Shown piece by piece: positions 23,842 through 37,030 of a stretch of 64,000 bases of DNA; the stretch's first letter is position 1; every line of letters starts with the position of its first letter. A model generated the notes under the pieces. That model had not been told where the DNA came from and did not search any database. It saw nothing but the letters and a program-made list of their open reading frames with translations. The DNA lies in the NCBI GenBank assembly GCA_949128115.1, contig OX421966.1, positions 3,348,001-3,412,000 of the forward strand, given 5' to 3'. The position numbers and the translations under genes were made by a program. Source of the stretch: Anaspis maculata (taxonomy: Eukaryota; Arthropoda; Insecta; Coleoptera; Scraptiidae).

Positions 23842-26740
23842 TTTCAAATTCACGTGAGTTGAAGCCTGAAGTCACGTGGGTTGAAGCCTGAATTTCTTTA
23901 ATACTAAATATGTCTTTAGTTTTTCGATATTCGTGTTCTTCCGTCAGATATTGCGTTTGGAACAAGTAGCTGCCAACTTCAAAAGTGGTGACCGATCGTT
24001 TTCAAAGTCACGTGGGTTGAAGCCAGGAGTCACGTGGGTTGAAGCCTGAAGTCACGTGGGTTGAAGCCTGAATTTTTTCGATAACAAATATGTCTTTAGT
24101 TTTCCGATATTCGTGTTTTTCCGTCAGATATTGCGTTTGGAACAAGTAGCTGTCAACTTCAAAAGTGGTGACCGATCGTTTTTCAATTCACGTGGGTTGA
24201 AGCCTAGAGTCACGTGGGTTGAAGCCTGAAGTCACGTGGGTTGAAGCCTGAATTTCTTTAATACTAAATATGTCTTTAGTTTTTCGATATTCGTGTTCTC
24301 CCGTCAGATATTGCGTTTGGAACAAGTAGCTGCCAACTTCAAAAGTGGTGACCGATCGTTTTGAAAGTCACGTTGGTTGAAGTCTGGAGTCACGTGAGTT
24401 GAAGCCTGAGGTCACGTGGGTTGAAGCCTGAATTTCTTTAATACTAAATATGTCTTTAGGTTTTCGATATTCGTGTTCTTCCGTCAGATATTGCGTTTGG
24501 AACAAGTAGCTGCCAACTTCAAAAGTGGTGACCGATCGTTTTCAAAGTCACGTGGGTTGAAGCCAGGAGTCACGTGGGTTGAAGCCTTAAGTCACGTGGG
24601 TTGAAGCCTGAAGTCACGTGGGTTGGAGCCTGAATTTTTTCGATAACAAATATGTCTTTAGTTTTTCGATATTCGTGTTCTTCCGTCAGATATTGCGTTT
24701 GGAACAGGTAGCTGCCAACTTCAAAAGTGGTGACCGATCGTTTTCAAAGTCACGTGGGTTGAAGCCAGGAGTCACGTGGGTTGAAGCCTGAAGTCACGTG
24801 GGTTGAAGCCTAAAGTCACGTGGGTTGAAGCCTGAATTTTTTCGATAACAAATATGTCTTTAGTTTCCCGATATTCGTGTTCTTCCGTCAGATATTGCGT
24901 TTGGAACAAGTAGCTGTCAACTTCAAAAGTGGTGACCGATCGTTTTTCAAGTCACGTGGGTTGAAGCCTAGAGTCACGTGGGTTAAAGCCTGAAGTCACG
25001 TGGGTTGAAGCCTGAAGACACGTGGGTTGAAGCCTGAATTTCTCCAATAACAAATATGTCTTTAGTTTTTCGATATTCGTGTTCTTCCGTCAGATATTGC
25101 GTTTGGAACAAGTAGCTGCCAACTTCAAAAGTGGTGACCGATCGTTTCAAAAGTCACGTGGATTGAAGCCTGAAGTCACGTGGGTTGTAGCCTGAAGTCA
25201 CGTGGGTTGAAGCTTTAAGTCACGTGGGTTGGAGCCTGAATTTTTTCAATAACAAATATGTCTTTAGTTTTCCGATATTCGTGTTCTTCCGTCGGATATT
25301 GCGTTTGGAACAAGTAGCTGTCAACTTCCAAAGTGGTGACCGATCGTTTCAAAAGTCACGTGGGATGAAGCCTTGAGTCACGTGGGTTGAAGCCTGAAGT
25401 CACGTGGGTTGAAGCCTGAAGTCACGTGGGTTGAAGCCTGAATTTTTTCAATAACAAATATGTCTTTGGTTTTTCGATATCCGTGTTCTCCCGTCAGATA
25501 TTGCGTTTGGAACAAGAAGCTGCCAACTTCAAAAGTGGTGACCGATCGTTTCAGAAATCACGTGGGTTGAAGCCTGGAGTCACGTGGGTTGAAGCCTGAG
25601 GTCACGTGGGTTGAAGCCTGAAGTCACGTGGGTTGAAGCCTGAATTTTTTCAATAACAAATATGTCTTTGGTTTTTCGATATCCGTGTTCTCCCGTCAGA
25701 TATTGCGTTTAGAACAAGTAGCTGTCAACTTCAAAAGTGGTGACCGATCGTTTCAAAAGTCACGTGGGTTGAAGCCTGAAGTCACGTGAGTTGAAGCCTG
25801 AAGTCACGTGGGTTGGAGCCTGGAGTCACGTGGGTTGAAACCTGAACTTTTTGGATAACAATTGTGTCTTTTTTTCTATATTTGTGTTCGTTCGTCAGAT
25901 GTGGCGTTTGGAAAGAGTAGCTGCCAACTTCAAAAGTGGTGACCGATCGTTTTCAAAGTCACGTGGGTTGAAGCCTGAAGTCACGTGGGTTGAAGCCTGA
26001 AGTCACGTGGGTTGAAGCCTGGAGTCACGTGGGTTGAAACCTGAACTTTTTGGATAACAATTGTGTCTTTTCTTCTATATTTATGTTCGTTCGTCAGATG
26101 TTGCGTTTGGAAAGAGTAGCTGCCAACTTCAAAAGTGGTGACCGATCGTTTCAAATTCACGTGAGTTGAAGCCTGAAGTCACGTGGGTTGGAGCCTGAAT
26201 TTTTTCAATAACAAATATGTCTTTGGTTTTTCGATTTTCGTGTTCTTCCGTCAGATATTGCGTTTAGAACAAGTAGCTGCCAACTTCAAAAGTGGTGACC
26301 GATCGTTTCAAAAGTCACGTGGATTGAAGCCTGGAGTCACGTGGGTTGGAGCCTGGAGGCACGTGGGCTCAAACCTGAACTTTTTGGATAACAATTTTGT
26401 CTTTTTTTCTATATTTGTGTTCGTTCGTCAGATGTTGCGTTTGGGAAGAGTAGCTGCCAACTTCAAAAGTGGTGACCGATCGTTTTCAAAGTCACGTGGG
26501 TTGAAGCCCGAAGTCACGTGAGTTGAAGCCTAAAGTCACGTGGGTTAAAACCTGAACTTTTTGGATAACAATTGTGTCTTTTCTTCTATATTTGTGTTCG
26601 TTCGTCAGATGTTGCGTTTGGAACAAGTTGCTGCCAACATCAAAAGTGGTGACCGATCGTTTCAAAAGTCACGTGGGTTGAAGCCTGAAGTCACGTGGGT
26701 TGGAGCCTGGAGTCACGTGGGTTAAAACCTGAACTTTTTG
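23260..26740 (+). repeat. Large duplication, first copy (4,572-bp offset)
   Basis: About 3.48 kb that reappears at 27,832-31,312. Equivalent landmarks (for example GACCGATCTT at 23,465 and 28,037) are 4,572 bp apart with 24 monomers between them. Upstream, 22.71-23.16 kb also matches 27.24-27.68 kb but at 4,528 bp, 44 bp (two subrepeats) less. The duplication therefore reaches further left across a rearranged patch. Confidence 0.93.
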
Positions 26741-27831
26741 GATAACAATTGTGTCTTTTTTTCTATATTTGTGTTTGTTCGTCAAATGTTGCGTTTGGAA
26801 CAAGTAGCTGCCAACATCAAAAGTGGTGACCGATCGTTTTGGAAGTCACGTGGGTTGGAGCCTGAAGTTACGTGAGTTGGAGCCTGGAGTCACGTGGGTT
26901 CAAACCTGAACTTTTTGGATAACAATTCCGTCATTTTTTTTGATATTTACGTTCGTTCGTCAGATGTTGCGTTTGGAACAAGTAGTTGCCAACTCCAAAA
27001 GTGGTGACCGATCGTTTTAATAGTCACGTGGGTTGGAGCCTGAAGTCACGTGGGTTGAAGCCTGAAGTCACGTGGGTTGAAGCCTGGAGTCACGTGGGTT
27101 AAAACCTGAACTTTTTGGATAACAATTGTGTCTTTTTTTCTATATTTGTGTTTGTTCGTCAGATGTTGCGTTTGGAACAAGTAGTTGCCAACTCCAAAAG
27201 TGGTGACCAATCGTTTCAATAGTCACGTGGGTTGGAGCCTGGAGTCACGTGAGTTGAAGCCTGAAGTCACGTGGGTTGAAGCCTGAATTTTTTCAATAAC
27301 AAATATGTCTTTGGTTTTTCGATATCCGTGTTCTCCCGTCAGATATTGCGTTTGGAACAAGAAGCTGCCAACTTCAAAAGTGGTGACCGATCGTTTCAGA
27401 AATCACGTGGGTTGAAGCCTGGAGTCACGTGGGTTGAAGCCTGAGGTCACGTGGGTTGAAGCCTGAAGTCACGTGGGTTGAAGCCTGAATTTTTTCAATA
27501 ACAAATATGTCTTTGGTTTTTCGATATCCGTGTTCTCCCGTCAGATATTGCGTTTAGAACAAGTAGCTGTCAACTTCAAAAGTGGTGACCGATCGTTTCA
27601 AAAGTCACGTGGGTTGAAGCCTGAAGTCACGTGAGTTGAAGCCTGAAGTCACGTGGGTTGGAGCCTGGAGTCACGTGGGTTGAAGCCTTGATTCACGTGG
27701 GTTGAAGCCTGAAGTCACGTGAGTTAAAACCTGAACTTTTTCGATAACAATTGTGTCTTTTCTTCTATATTTGTGTTCGTTCGTCAGATGTTGCGTTTGG
27801 AACAAGTTGCTGCCAACATCAAAAGTGGTGA
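26741..27831 (+). repeat. Mixed A/B linker between the two large copies
   Basis: Remaining B monomers (the run reaches 27,213), including one with ATTCCGTCAT near 26,928 and one with GACCAATCG at 27,213, then two A monomers (27,214-27,595) and the start of the next B island. The 243-bp B monomer 27,596-27,838 holds six subrepeats and joins the end of the A run to a duplicated B block. Confidence 0.85.
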
Positions 27832-30800
27832 CCGATCGTTTTGAAAGTCACGTGGGTTGAAGCCTGAAGTCACGTGGGTTGAAGCCTTGATTCACGTGGG
27901 TTGAAGCCTGAAGTCACGTGAGTTAAAACCTGAACTTTTTCGATAACAATTGTGTCTTTTCTTCTATATTTGTGTTCGTTCGTCAGATGTTGCGTTTGGA
28001 ACAAGTTGCTGCCAACATCAAAAGTGGTGACCGATCTTTTCAAAAGACACGTGGGTTGAAGCCTGAAGTCACGTGGGTTGAAGGCTGGAGTCACGTGGGT
28101 TCAAACCTGAACTTTTTGGATAACATATGTGTCTTTTTTTCTATATTTGTGTTCGTTCGTCAGATGTTGCGTTTGGAAAGAGTAGCTGCCAACTTCAAAA
28201 GTGGTGACCGATCGTTTTCAAAGTCACGTGGGTTGAAGCCTGAAGTCACGTGGGTTGAAGCCTGAAGTCACGTGGGTTGAAGCCTGGAGTCACGTGGGTT
28301 GAAACCTGAACTTTTTGGATAACAATTGTGTCTTTTCTTCTATATTTATGTTCGTTCGTCAGATGTTGCGTTTGGAACAAGTAGCTTCCAACATCAAAAG
28401 TGGTGACCGATCGTTTCAAATTCACGTGAGTTGAAGCCTGAAGTCACGTGGGTTGAAGCCTGAATTTCTTTAATACTAAATATGTCTTTAGTTTTTCGAT
28501 ATTCGTGTTCTTCCGTCAGATATTGCGTTTGGAACAAGTAGCTGCCAACTTCAAAAGTGGTGACCGATCGTTTTCAAAGTCACGTGGGTTGAAGCCAGGA
28601 GTCACGTGGGTTGAAGCCTGAAGTCACGTGGGTTGAAGCCTGAATTTTTTCGATAACAAATATGTCTTTAGTTTTCCGATATTCGTGTTTTTCCGTCAGA
28701 TATTGCGTTTGGAACAAGTAGCTGTCAACTTCAAAAGTGGTGACCGATCGTTTTTCAATTCACGTGGGTTGAAGCCTAGAGTCACGTGGGTTGAAGCCTG
28801 AAGTCACGTGGGTTGAAGCCTGAATTTCTTTAATACTAAATATGTCTTTAGTTTTTCGATATTCGTGTTCTCCCGTCAGATATTGCGTTTGGAACAAGTA
28901 GCTGCCAACTTCAAAAGTGGTGACCGATCGTTTTGAAAGTCACGTTGGTTGAAGTCTGGAGTCACGTGAGTTGAAGCCTGAGGTCACGTGGGTTGAAGCC
29001 TGAATTTCTTTAATACTAAATATGTCTTTAGGTTTTCGATATTCGTGTTCTTCCGTCAGATATTGCGTTTGGAACAAGTAGCTGCCAACTTCAAAAGTGG
29101 TGACCGATCGTTTTCAAAGTCACGTGGGTTGAAGCCAGGAGTCACGTGGGTTGAAGCCTTAAGTCACGTGGGTTGAAGCCTGAAGTCACGTGGGTTGGAG
29201 CCTGAATTTTTTCGATAACAAATATGTCTTTAGTTTTTCGATATTCGTGTTCTTCCGTCAGATATTGCGTTTGGAACAGGTAGCTGCCAACTTCAAAAGT
29301 GGTGACCGATCGTTTTCAAAGTCACGTGGGTTGAAGCCAGGAGTCACGTGGGTTGAAGCCTGAAGTCACGTGGGTTGAAGCCTAAAGTCACGTGGGTTGA
29401 AGCCTGAATTTTTTCGATAACAAATATGTCTTTAGTTTCCCGATATTCGTGTTCTTCCGTCAGATATTGCGTTTGGAACAAGTAGCTGTCAACTTCAAAA
29501 GTGGTGACCGATCGTTTTTCAAGTCACGTGGGTTGAAGCCTAGAGTCACGTGGGTTAAAGCCTGAAGTCACGTGGGTTGAAGCCTGAAGACACGTGGGTT
29601 GAAGCCTGAATTTCTCCAATAACAAATATGTCTTTAGTTTTTCGATATTCGTGTTCTTCCGTCAGATATTGCGTTTGGAACAAGTAGCTGCCAACTTCAA
29701 AAGTGGTGACCGATCGTTTCAAAAGTCACGTGGATTGAAGCCTGAAGTCACGTGGGTTGTAGCCTGAAGTCACGTGGGTTGAAGCTTCAAGTCACGTGGG
29801 TTGGAGCCTGAATTTTTTCAATAACAAATATGTCTTTAGTTTTCCGATATTCGTGTTCTTCCGTCGGATATTGCGTTTGGAACAAGTAGCTGTCAACTTC
29901 CAAAGTGGTGACCGATCGTTTCAAAAGTCACGTGGGATGAAGCCTTGAGTCACGTGGGTTGAAGCCTGAAGTCACGTGGGTTGAAGCCTGAAGTCACGTG
30001 GGTTGAAGCCTGAATTTTTTCAATAACAAATATGTCTTTGGTTTTTCGATATCCGTGTTCTCCCGTCAGATATTGCGTTTGGAACAAGAAGCTGCCAACT
30101 TCAAAAGTGGTGACCGATCGTTTCAGAAATCACGTGGGTTGAAGCCTGGAGTCACGTGGGTTGAAGCCTGAGGTCACGTGGGTTGAAGCCTGAAGTCACG
30201 TGGGTTGAAGCCTGAATTTTTTCAATAACAAATATGTCTTTGGTTTTTCGATATCCGTGTTCTCCCGTCAGATATTGCGTTTAGAACAAGTAGCTGTCAA
30301 CTTCAAAAGTGGTGACCGATCGTTTCAAAAGTCACGTGGGTTGAAGCCTGAAGTCACGTGAGTTGAAGCCTGAAGTCACGTGGGTTGGAGCCTGGAGTCA
30401 CGTGGGTTAAAACCTGAACTTTTTGGATAACAATTGTGTCTTTTTTTCTATATTTGTGTTCGTTCGTCAGATGTGGCGTTTGGAAAGAGTAGCTGCCAAC
30501 TTCAAAAGTGGTGACCGATCGTTTTCAAAGTCACGTGGGTTGAAGCCTGAAGTCACGTGGGTTGAAGCCTGAAGTCACGTGGGTTGAAGCCTGGAGTCAC
30601 GTGGGTTGAAACCTGAACTTTTTGGATAACAATTGTGTCTTTTCTTCTATATTTATGTTCGTTCGTCAGATGTTGCGTTTGGAAAGAGTAGCTGCCAACT
30701 TCAAAAGTGGTGACCGATCGTTTCAAATTCACGTGAGTTGAAGCCTGAAGTCACGTGGGTTGGAGCCTGAATTTTTTCAATAACAAATATGTCTTTGGTT

Positions 30801-31312
30801 TTTCGATTTTCGTGTTCTTCCGTCAGATATTGCGTTTAGAACAAGTAGCTGCCAACTTCAAAAGTGGTGACCGATCGTTTCAAAAGTCACGTGGATTGAA
30901 GCCTGGAGTCACGTGGGTTGGAGCCTGGAGGCACGTGGGCTCAAACCTGAACTTTTTGGATAACAATTTTGTCTTTTTTTCTATATTTGTGTTCGTTCGT
31001 CAGATGTTGCGTTTGGGAAGAGTAGCTGCCAACTTCAAAAGTGGTGACCGATCGTTTTCAAAGTCACGTGGGTTGAAGCCCGAAGTCACGTGAGTTGAAG
31101 CCTAAAGTCACGTGGGTTAAAACCTGAACTTTTTGGATAACAATTGTGTCTTTTCTTCTATATTTGTGTTCGTTCGTCAGATGTTGCGTTTGGAACAAGT
31201 TGCTGCCAACATCAAAAGTGGTGACCGATCGTTTCAAAAGTCACGTGGGTTGAAGCCTGAAGTCACGTGGGTTGGAGCCTGGAGTCACGTGGGTTAAAAC
31301 CTGAACTTTTTG
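27832..31312 (+). repeat. Large duplication, second copy (4,572-bp offset)
   Basis: Matches 23,260-26,740 with only a few substitutions seen (for example GCTTCAAGTC near 29,786 versus GCTTTAAGTC near 25,214). Contains a four-monomer B island, an A run from 28,414 to 30,322 and a short A/B alternation. The copies part just after 31,312, where GGATGACAATTG replaces GGATAACAATTG. Confidence 0.93.
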
Positions 31313-32682
31313 GATGACAATTGTGTCTTTTTTTCTATATTTGTGTTTGTTCGTCAAATGTTGCGTTTGGAACCAGTAGCTGCCAACTTCAAAAGTGGTG
31401 ACCGATCGTTTTGAAAGTCACGTGGGTTGGAGCCTGAAGTCACGTGGGTTTAAGCCTTGAGTCACATGGGTTGAAGCCTGAAGTCACGTGAGTTAAAACC
31501 TGAACTTTTTTGATAACAATTGTGTCTTTTCTTCTATATGTGTGTTCGTTCGTCAGATGTTGCGTTTGGAAAGAGTAGCTGCCAACTTCAAAAGTGGTGA
31601 CCGATCGTTTCAAATTCACGTGAGTTGAAGCCTGAAGTCACGTGGGTTGAAGCCTGGATTTTTTCAATAACAAATATGTCTTTGGTTTTTCGATATTCGT
31701 GTTCTTCCGTCAGATATTGCGTTTAGAACAAGTAGCTGCCAACTTCAAAAGTGGTGACCGATCGTTTCAAAAGTCACGTGGATTGAAGCCTGGAGTCACG
31801 TGGGTTGGAGCCTGGTGTCATGTGGGCTCAAACCTGAACTTTTTGGATAACAATTTTGTCTTTTTTTCTATATTTGTGTTCGTTCGTCAGATGTTGCGTT
31901 TGGGAAGAGTAGCTGCCAACTTCAAAAGTGGTGACCGATCGTTTTCAAAGTCACGTGGGTTGAAGCCCGAAGTCACGTGGGTTGAAGCCTGAAGTCACGT
32001 GGGTTAAAACCTGAACTTTTTGGATAACAATTGTGTCTTTTCTTCTTTATTTGTGTTCGTTCGTCAGATGTTGCGTTTGGAACAAGTTGCTGCCAACATC
32101 AAAAGTGGTGACCGATCGTTTCAAAAGTCACGTGGGTTGAAGCCTGAAGTCACGTGGGTTGGAGCCTGGAGTCACGTGGGTTCAAACCTGAACTTTTTGG
32201 ATGACAATTGTGTCTTTTTTTCTATATTTGTGTTTGTTCGTCAGATGTTGCGTTTGGAAAGAGTAGCTGCCAACATCAAAAGTGGTGACCGATCGTTTTG
32301 GAAGTCACGTGGGTTGAAGCCTGAAGTCACGTGGGTTGGAGCCTGAAGTCACGTGGGCTCAAACCTGAACTTTTTGGATAACAATTCCGTCATTTTCTTT
32401 GATATTTACGTTCGTTCGTCAGATGTTGCGTTTGGAACAAGTAGTTGCCAACTCCAAAAGTGGTGACCGATCGTTTTAATAGTCACGTGGGTTGGAGCCT
32501 GAAGTCACGTGGGTTGAAGCCTGAAGTCACGTGGGTTGAAGCCTGAAGTCACGTGGGTTAAAACCTGAACTTTTTGGTAAACAATTGTGTCTTCTCTTCT
32601 ATATTTGTGTTCGTTCGTTAGACGTTGCGTTTGGAACAAGAAGCTGCCAACATCAAAAGTGGTGACCGATCGTTTTGAAAGT
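31313..32682 (+). repeat. Mixed A/B segment, mostly type B
   Basis: B monomers with one A monomer near 31,650. Includes a partial repeat of the preceding alternation (GGCTCAAACC before a B core, GGGAAGAGTAGC), an ATTCCGTCAT B variant near 32,385 and a GGTAAACAATTG / TTAGACGTTGCG variant near 32,580 that recurs near 35,060. Confidence 0.85.
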
Positions 32683-34447
32683 CACGTTGGTTGAAGTCTG
32701 GAGTCACGTGAGTTGAAGCCTGAGGTCACGTGGGTTGAAGCCTGGATTTCTTTAATACTAAATATGTCTTTAGGTTTTCGATATTCGTGTTCTTCCGTCA
32801 GATATTGCGTTTGGAACAAGTAGCTGCCAACTTCAAAAGTGGTGACCGATCGTTTTCAAAGTCACGTGGGTTGAAGCCAGGAGTCACGTGGGTTGAAGCC
32901 TGAAGTCACGTGGGTTGAAGCCTAAAGTCACGTGGGTTGAAGCCTGAATTTTTTCGATAACAAATATGTCTTTAGTTTTTCGATATTCGTGTTCTTCCGT
33001 CAGATATTGCGTTTGGAACAAGAAGCTGCCAACTTCAAAAGTGGTGACCGATCGTTTCGAAAGTCACGTTGGTTGAAGTCTGGAGTCACGTGAGTTGAAG
33101 CTTGGGTACACGTGAGTTGAAGCCTGAATTTCTTTAATACTAAATATGTCTTTAGTTTTTCGATATTCGTGTTCTTCCGTCAGATATTGCGTTTGGAACA
33201 AGTAGCTGCCAACTTCAAAAGTGGTGACCGATCGTTTTCAAAGTCACGTGGGTTGAAGCCAGGAGTCACGTGGGTTGAAGCCTGAAGTCACGTGGGTTGA
33301 AGCCTAAAGTCACGTGGGTTGAAGCCTGAATTTTTTCGATAACAAATATGTCTTTAGTTTCCCGATATTCGTGTTCTTCCGTCAGATATTGCGTTTGGAA
33401 CAAGTAGCTGTCAACTTCAAAAGTGGTGACCGATCGTTTTTCAAGTCACGTGGGTTGAAGCCTAGAGTCACGTGGGTTGAAGCCTGAAGTCACGTGGGTT
33501 AAAGCCTGAAGACACGTGGGTTGAAGCCTGAATTTTTCCAATAACAAATATGTCTTTAGTTTTTCGATATTCGTGTTCTTCCGTCAGATATTGCGTTTGG
33601 AACAAGTAGCTGCCAACTTCAAAAGTGGTGACCGATCGTTTCAAAAGTCACGTGGATTGAAGCCTGGAGTCACGTGGGTTGTAGCCTGAAGTCACGTGTG
33701 TTGAAGCCTGAAGTCACGTGGGTTGAAGCCTGAATTTTTTCGATAACAAATATGTCTTTAGTTTTTCCTATATTCGTGTTCTTCCGTCAGATATTGCGTT
33801 TAGAACAAGTAGCTGCCAACTTCAAAAGTGGTGACCGATCGTTTCAAAAGACACGCGGATTGAGGCCTGGAGTCACGTGGGTTGTAGCCTAAAGTCACGT
33901 GGGTTGAAGCCGGAAGTCACGTGGGTTGAAGCCTGAATTTTTTCAATAACAAATATGTCTTTAGTTTTTCGATATTCGTGTTCTTCCGTCGGATATTGCG
34001 TTTAGAACAAGTAGCTGCCAACTTCAAAAGTGGTGACCGATCGTTTCAAAAGTCACGTGGATTGAAGCCTGGAGTCACGTGGGTTGTAGCCTGAAGTCAC
34101 GTGGGTTGAAGCTTTAAGTCTCGTGGGTTGGAGCCTGAATTTTTTCAATAACAAATATGTCTTTAGTTTTCCGATATTCGTGTTCTTCCGTCGGATATTG
34201 CGTTTGGAACAAGTAGCTGTCAACTTCCAAAGTGGTGACCGATCGTTTCAAAAGTCACGTGGGATGAAGCCTTGAGTCACGTGGGTTGAAGCCTGAAGTC
34301 ACGTGGGTTGAAGCCTGAAGTCACGTGGGTTGAAGCCTGAATTTTTTCAATAACAAATATGTCTTTGGTTTTTCGATATCCGTGTTCTCCCGTCAGATAT
34401 TGCGTTTGGAACAAGAAGCTGCCAACTTCAAAAGTGGTGACCGATCG
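32683..34447 (+). repeat. Type A run resembling the left part of the window
   Basis: The last long A-only run. It repeats the CTTGGGTACACG block (33,101), the CCTATATT core (near 33,770), the GACACGCGGATTGAGG block (near 33,850) and the CGTCGG monomers found at 4.0-5.5 kb and 18.7-20.4 kb. Confidence 0.87.
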
Positions 34448-35400
34448 TTTTCAAAGTCACGTGGGTTGAAGCCTAAAGTCACGTGGGTTGAAGCCTGGAG
34501 TCACGTGGGTTGAAACCTGAACTTTTTGGATAACAATTGTGTCTTTTCTTCTATATTTATGTTCGTTCGTCAGATGTTGCGTTTGGAAAGAGTAGCTGCC
34601 AACTTCAAAAGTGGTGACCGATCGTTTCAAATTCACGTGAGTTGAAGCCTGAAGTCACGTGGGTTGAAGCCTGAATTTTTTCAATAACAAATATGTCTTT
34701 GGTTTTTCGATATTCGTGTTCTTCCGTCAGATATTGCGTTTAGAACAAGTAGCTGCCAACTTCAAAAGTGGTGACCGATCGTTTCAAAAGTCACGTGGAT
34801 TGAAGCCTGGAGTCACGTGGGTTGGAGCCTGAAGGCACGTGGGCTCAAACCTGAACTTTTTGGATAACAATTCCGTCATTTTCTTTGATATTTACGTTCG
34901 TTCGTCAGATGTTGCGTTTGGAACAAGTAGTTGCCAACTCCAAAAGTGGTGACCAATCGTTTCAATAGTCACGTGGGTTGGAGCCTGAAGTCACGTGGGT
35001 TGAAGCCTGAAGTCACGTGGGTTGAAGCCTGAAGTCACGTGGGTTAAAACCTGAACTTTTTGGTAAACAATTGTGTCTTCTCTTCTATATTTGTGTTCGT
35101 TCGTTAGACGTTGCGTTTGGAACAAGAAGCTGCCAACATCAAAAGTGGTGACCGATCGTTTTGAAAGTCACGTGGGTTGAAGCCTGAAGTCACGTGGGTT
35201 GGAGCCTGGAGTCACGTGGGTTAAAACCTGAACTTTTTGGATAACAATTGTGTCTTTTTTTCTATATTTGTGTTTGTTCGTCAAATGTTGCGTTTGGAAC
35301 AAGTAGTTGCCAACTCCAAAAGTGGTGACCGATCGTTTTAATAGTCACGTGGGTTGGAGCCTGAAGTCACGTGGGTTGAAGCCTGAAGTCACGTGGGTTG
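34448..35400 (+). repeat. Mixed A/B segment
   Basis: One B monomer, one A monomer near 34,670, then B monomers including the ATTCCGTCAT and GGTAAACAATTG variants. From here on A and B alternate in runs of one to a few monomers. Confidence 0.83.
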
Positions 35401-37030
35401 AAGCCTGGAGTCACGTGGGTTAAAACCTGAACTTTTTGGATAACAATTTTGTCTTTTTTTCTATATTTGTGTTCGCTCGTCAGATGATGCATTTGGAACA
35501 AGTAGCTGCCAACTCCAAAAGTGGTGACCGATCGTTCCAAAAGTCACGTGGGTTGAAGCTTGGAGTCACGTGGGTCGAAGCCTGGAGTCACGTGGGTTAA
35601 AACCTGAACTTTTTTTATAACAATTGTGTCTTTTTTTCTATATTTGTGTTCGTTCGTCAGATGTTGCGTTTGGAACAAGTAGCTGCCAACTCCAAAAGTG
35701 GTGACCGATCGTTCCAAAAGTCACGTGGGTTGAAGCTTGGAGTCACGTGGGTGGAAGCCTGGAGTCACGTGGGTTAAAACCTGAACTTTTTGGATAACAA
35801 TTGTGTCTTTTCTTCTATATTTGTGTTCTTCCGTCAGATATTGCGTTTGGAACAAGTAGCTGCCAACTTCAAAAGTGGTGACCGATCGTTCTAAAAGTCA
35901 CGTGGGTTGAAGTCTGGAGTCACGTGGGTTGAAGCCTGAAGTCACGTGGGCTGAAGCCTAAAGTCACGTTGGTTGAAGCCTGAATTTTTTCAATAACAAA
36001 TATGTCTTTAGTTTTTCGATATTCGTGTTCTTCCGTCAGATATTGCGTTTCAACAAGTAGCTGCCGACTTCAAAAGTGGTTACCGATCGTTTTAAAATTC
36101 ACGTGGTTTGAAGCCTAAAGTCACGTGGGTTGAAGCCTGAAGTCACGTGGGTTGAAACCTGAAGTCACGTGGGTTGAAGCCTGAATTTTTTCAATAACAA
36201 TCATGTCTTTAGTTTTTCGATATTCGTGTTCTTTTGTCAGATATTGCGTTTGGAACAAGTAGCTGCCAACTTCAAAAGTGGTGACCGATCGTTTCAAAAG
36301 TCACGTGTGTTGAAGCCTGGAGTCACGTGGGTTGAAGCCTAAAGTCACGTGGGTTGGAGCCTGGATTTTTTCAATAACAAATATGTCTTTAGTTTTTCGA
36401 TATTCGTGTTCTTCCGTCAGAAATTGCGTTTGGAAACAAGTAGTTGCCAACTCCAAAAGTGGTGACCGATCGTTTTAATAGTCACGTGGGTTGAAGCCTG
36501 AAGTCACGTGGGTTGAAGCCTGAAGTCACGTGGGTTGGAGCCTGAAGTCACGTGGGTTAAAACCTGAACTTTTTGGATAACAATTGTGTCTTTTCTTCTA
36601 TATTTGTGTTCGTTCGATAGACGTTGCGTTTGGAACAAGTAGCTGCCAACATCAAAAGTGGTGACCGATCGTTTTGAAAGTCACGTGGGTTGGAGCCCGA
36701 AGTCACGTGGGTTGGAGCCTGGAGTCACGTGGGTTAAAACCTGAACTTTTTGGATAACAATTGTGTCTTTTTTTCTATATTTGTGTTTGTTCGTCAAATG
36801 TTGCGTTTGGAACAAGTAGCTGCCAACTTCAAAAGTGGTGACCGATCGTTTCGAGAGTCACGTGGGTTGAAGTCTTAAGTCACGTGGGTTGGAACCTGGA
36901 GTCACGTGGGTTAAAACCTGAACTTTTTGGATAACAATTGTGTCTTTTTCTCTATATTTGTGTTTGTTCGTCAAATGTTGCGTTTGGAACAAGTAGCTGC
37001 CAACTTCAAAAGTGGTGACCGATCGTTCCA
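35400..37030 (+). repeat. Duplicated mixed block, first copy (offset 2,670-2,850 bp)
   Basis: Rare markers match 38.07-39.84 kb: GATGATGCATTTGG (35,483 and 38,153), CTTTTTTTATAAC (35,611 and 38,281), a core with TTTCAACAAG (36,051 and 38,901) and CAATCATGTC (about 36,199 and 39,005). The offset moves from 2,670 to 2,850 to 2,806 bp because one copy lost a 180-bp monomer and the other lost two 22-bp units. Confidence 0.91.
35800..35875 (+). repeat. Hybrid B/A core
   Basis: The 5' part is type B (GGATAACAATTGTG, CTTCTATATTTGTG). From about 35,829 it is type A (TTCTTCCGTCAGATATTGCG). The partner locus near 38,490 keeps a full B core followed by a separate A core, so this hybrid is the product of an exchange that removed exactly 180 bp. 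Confidence 0.88.
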
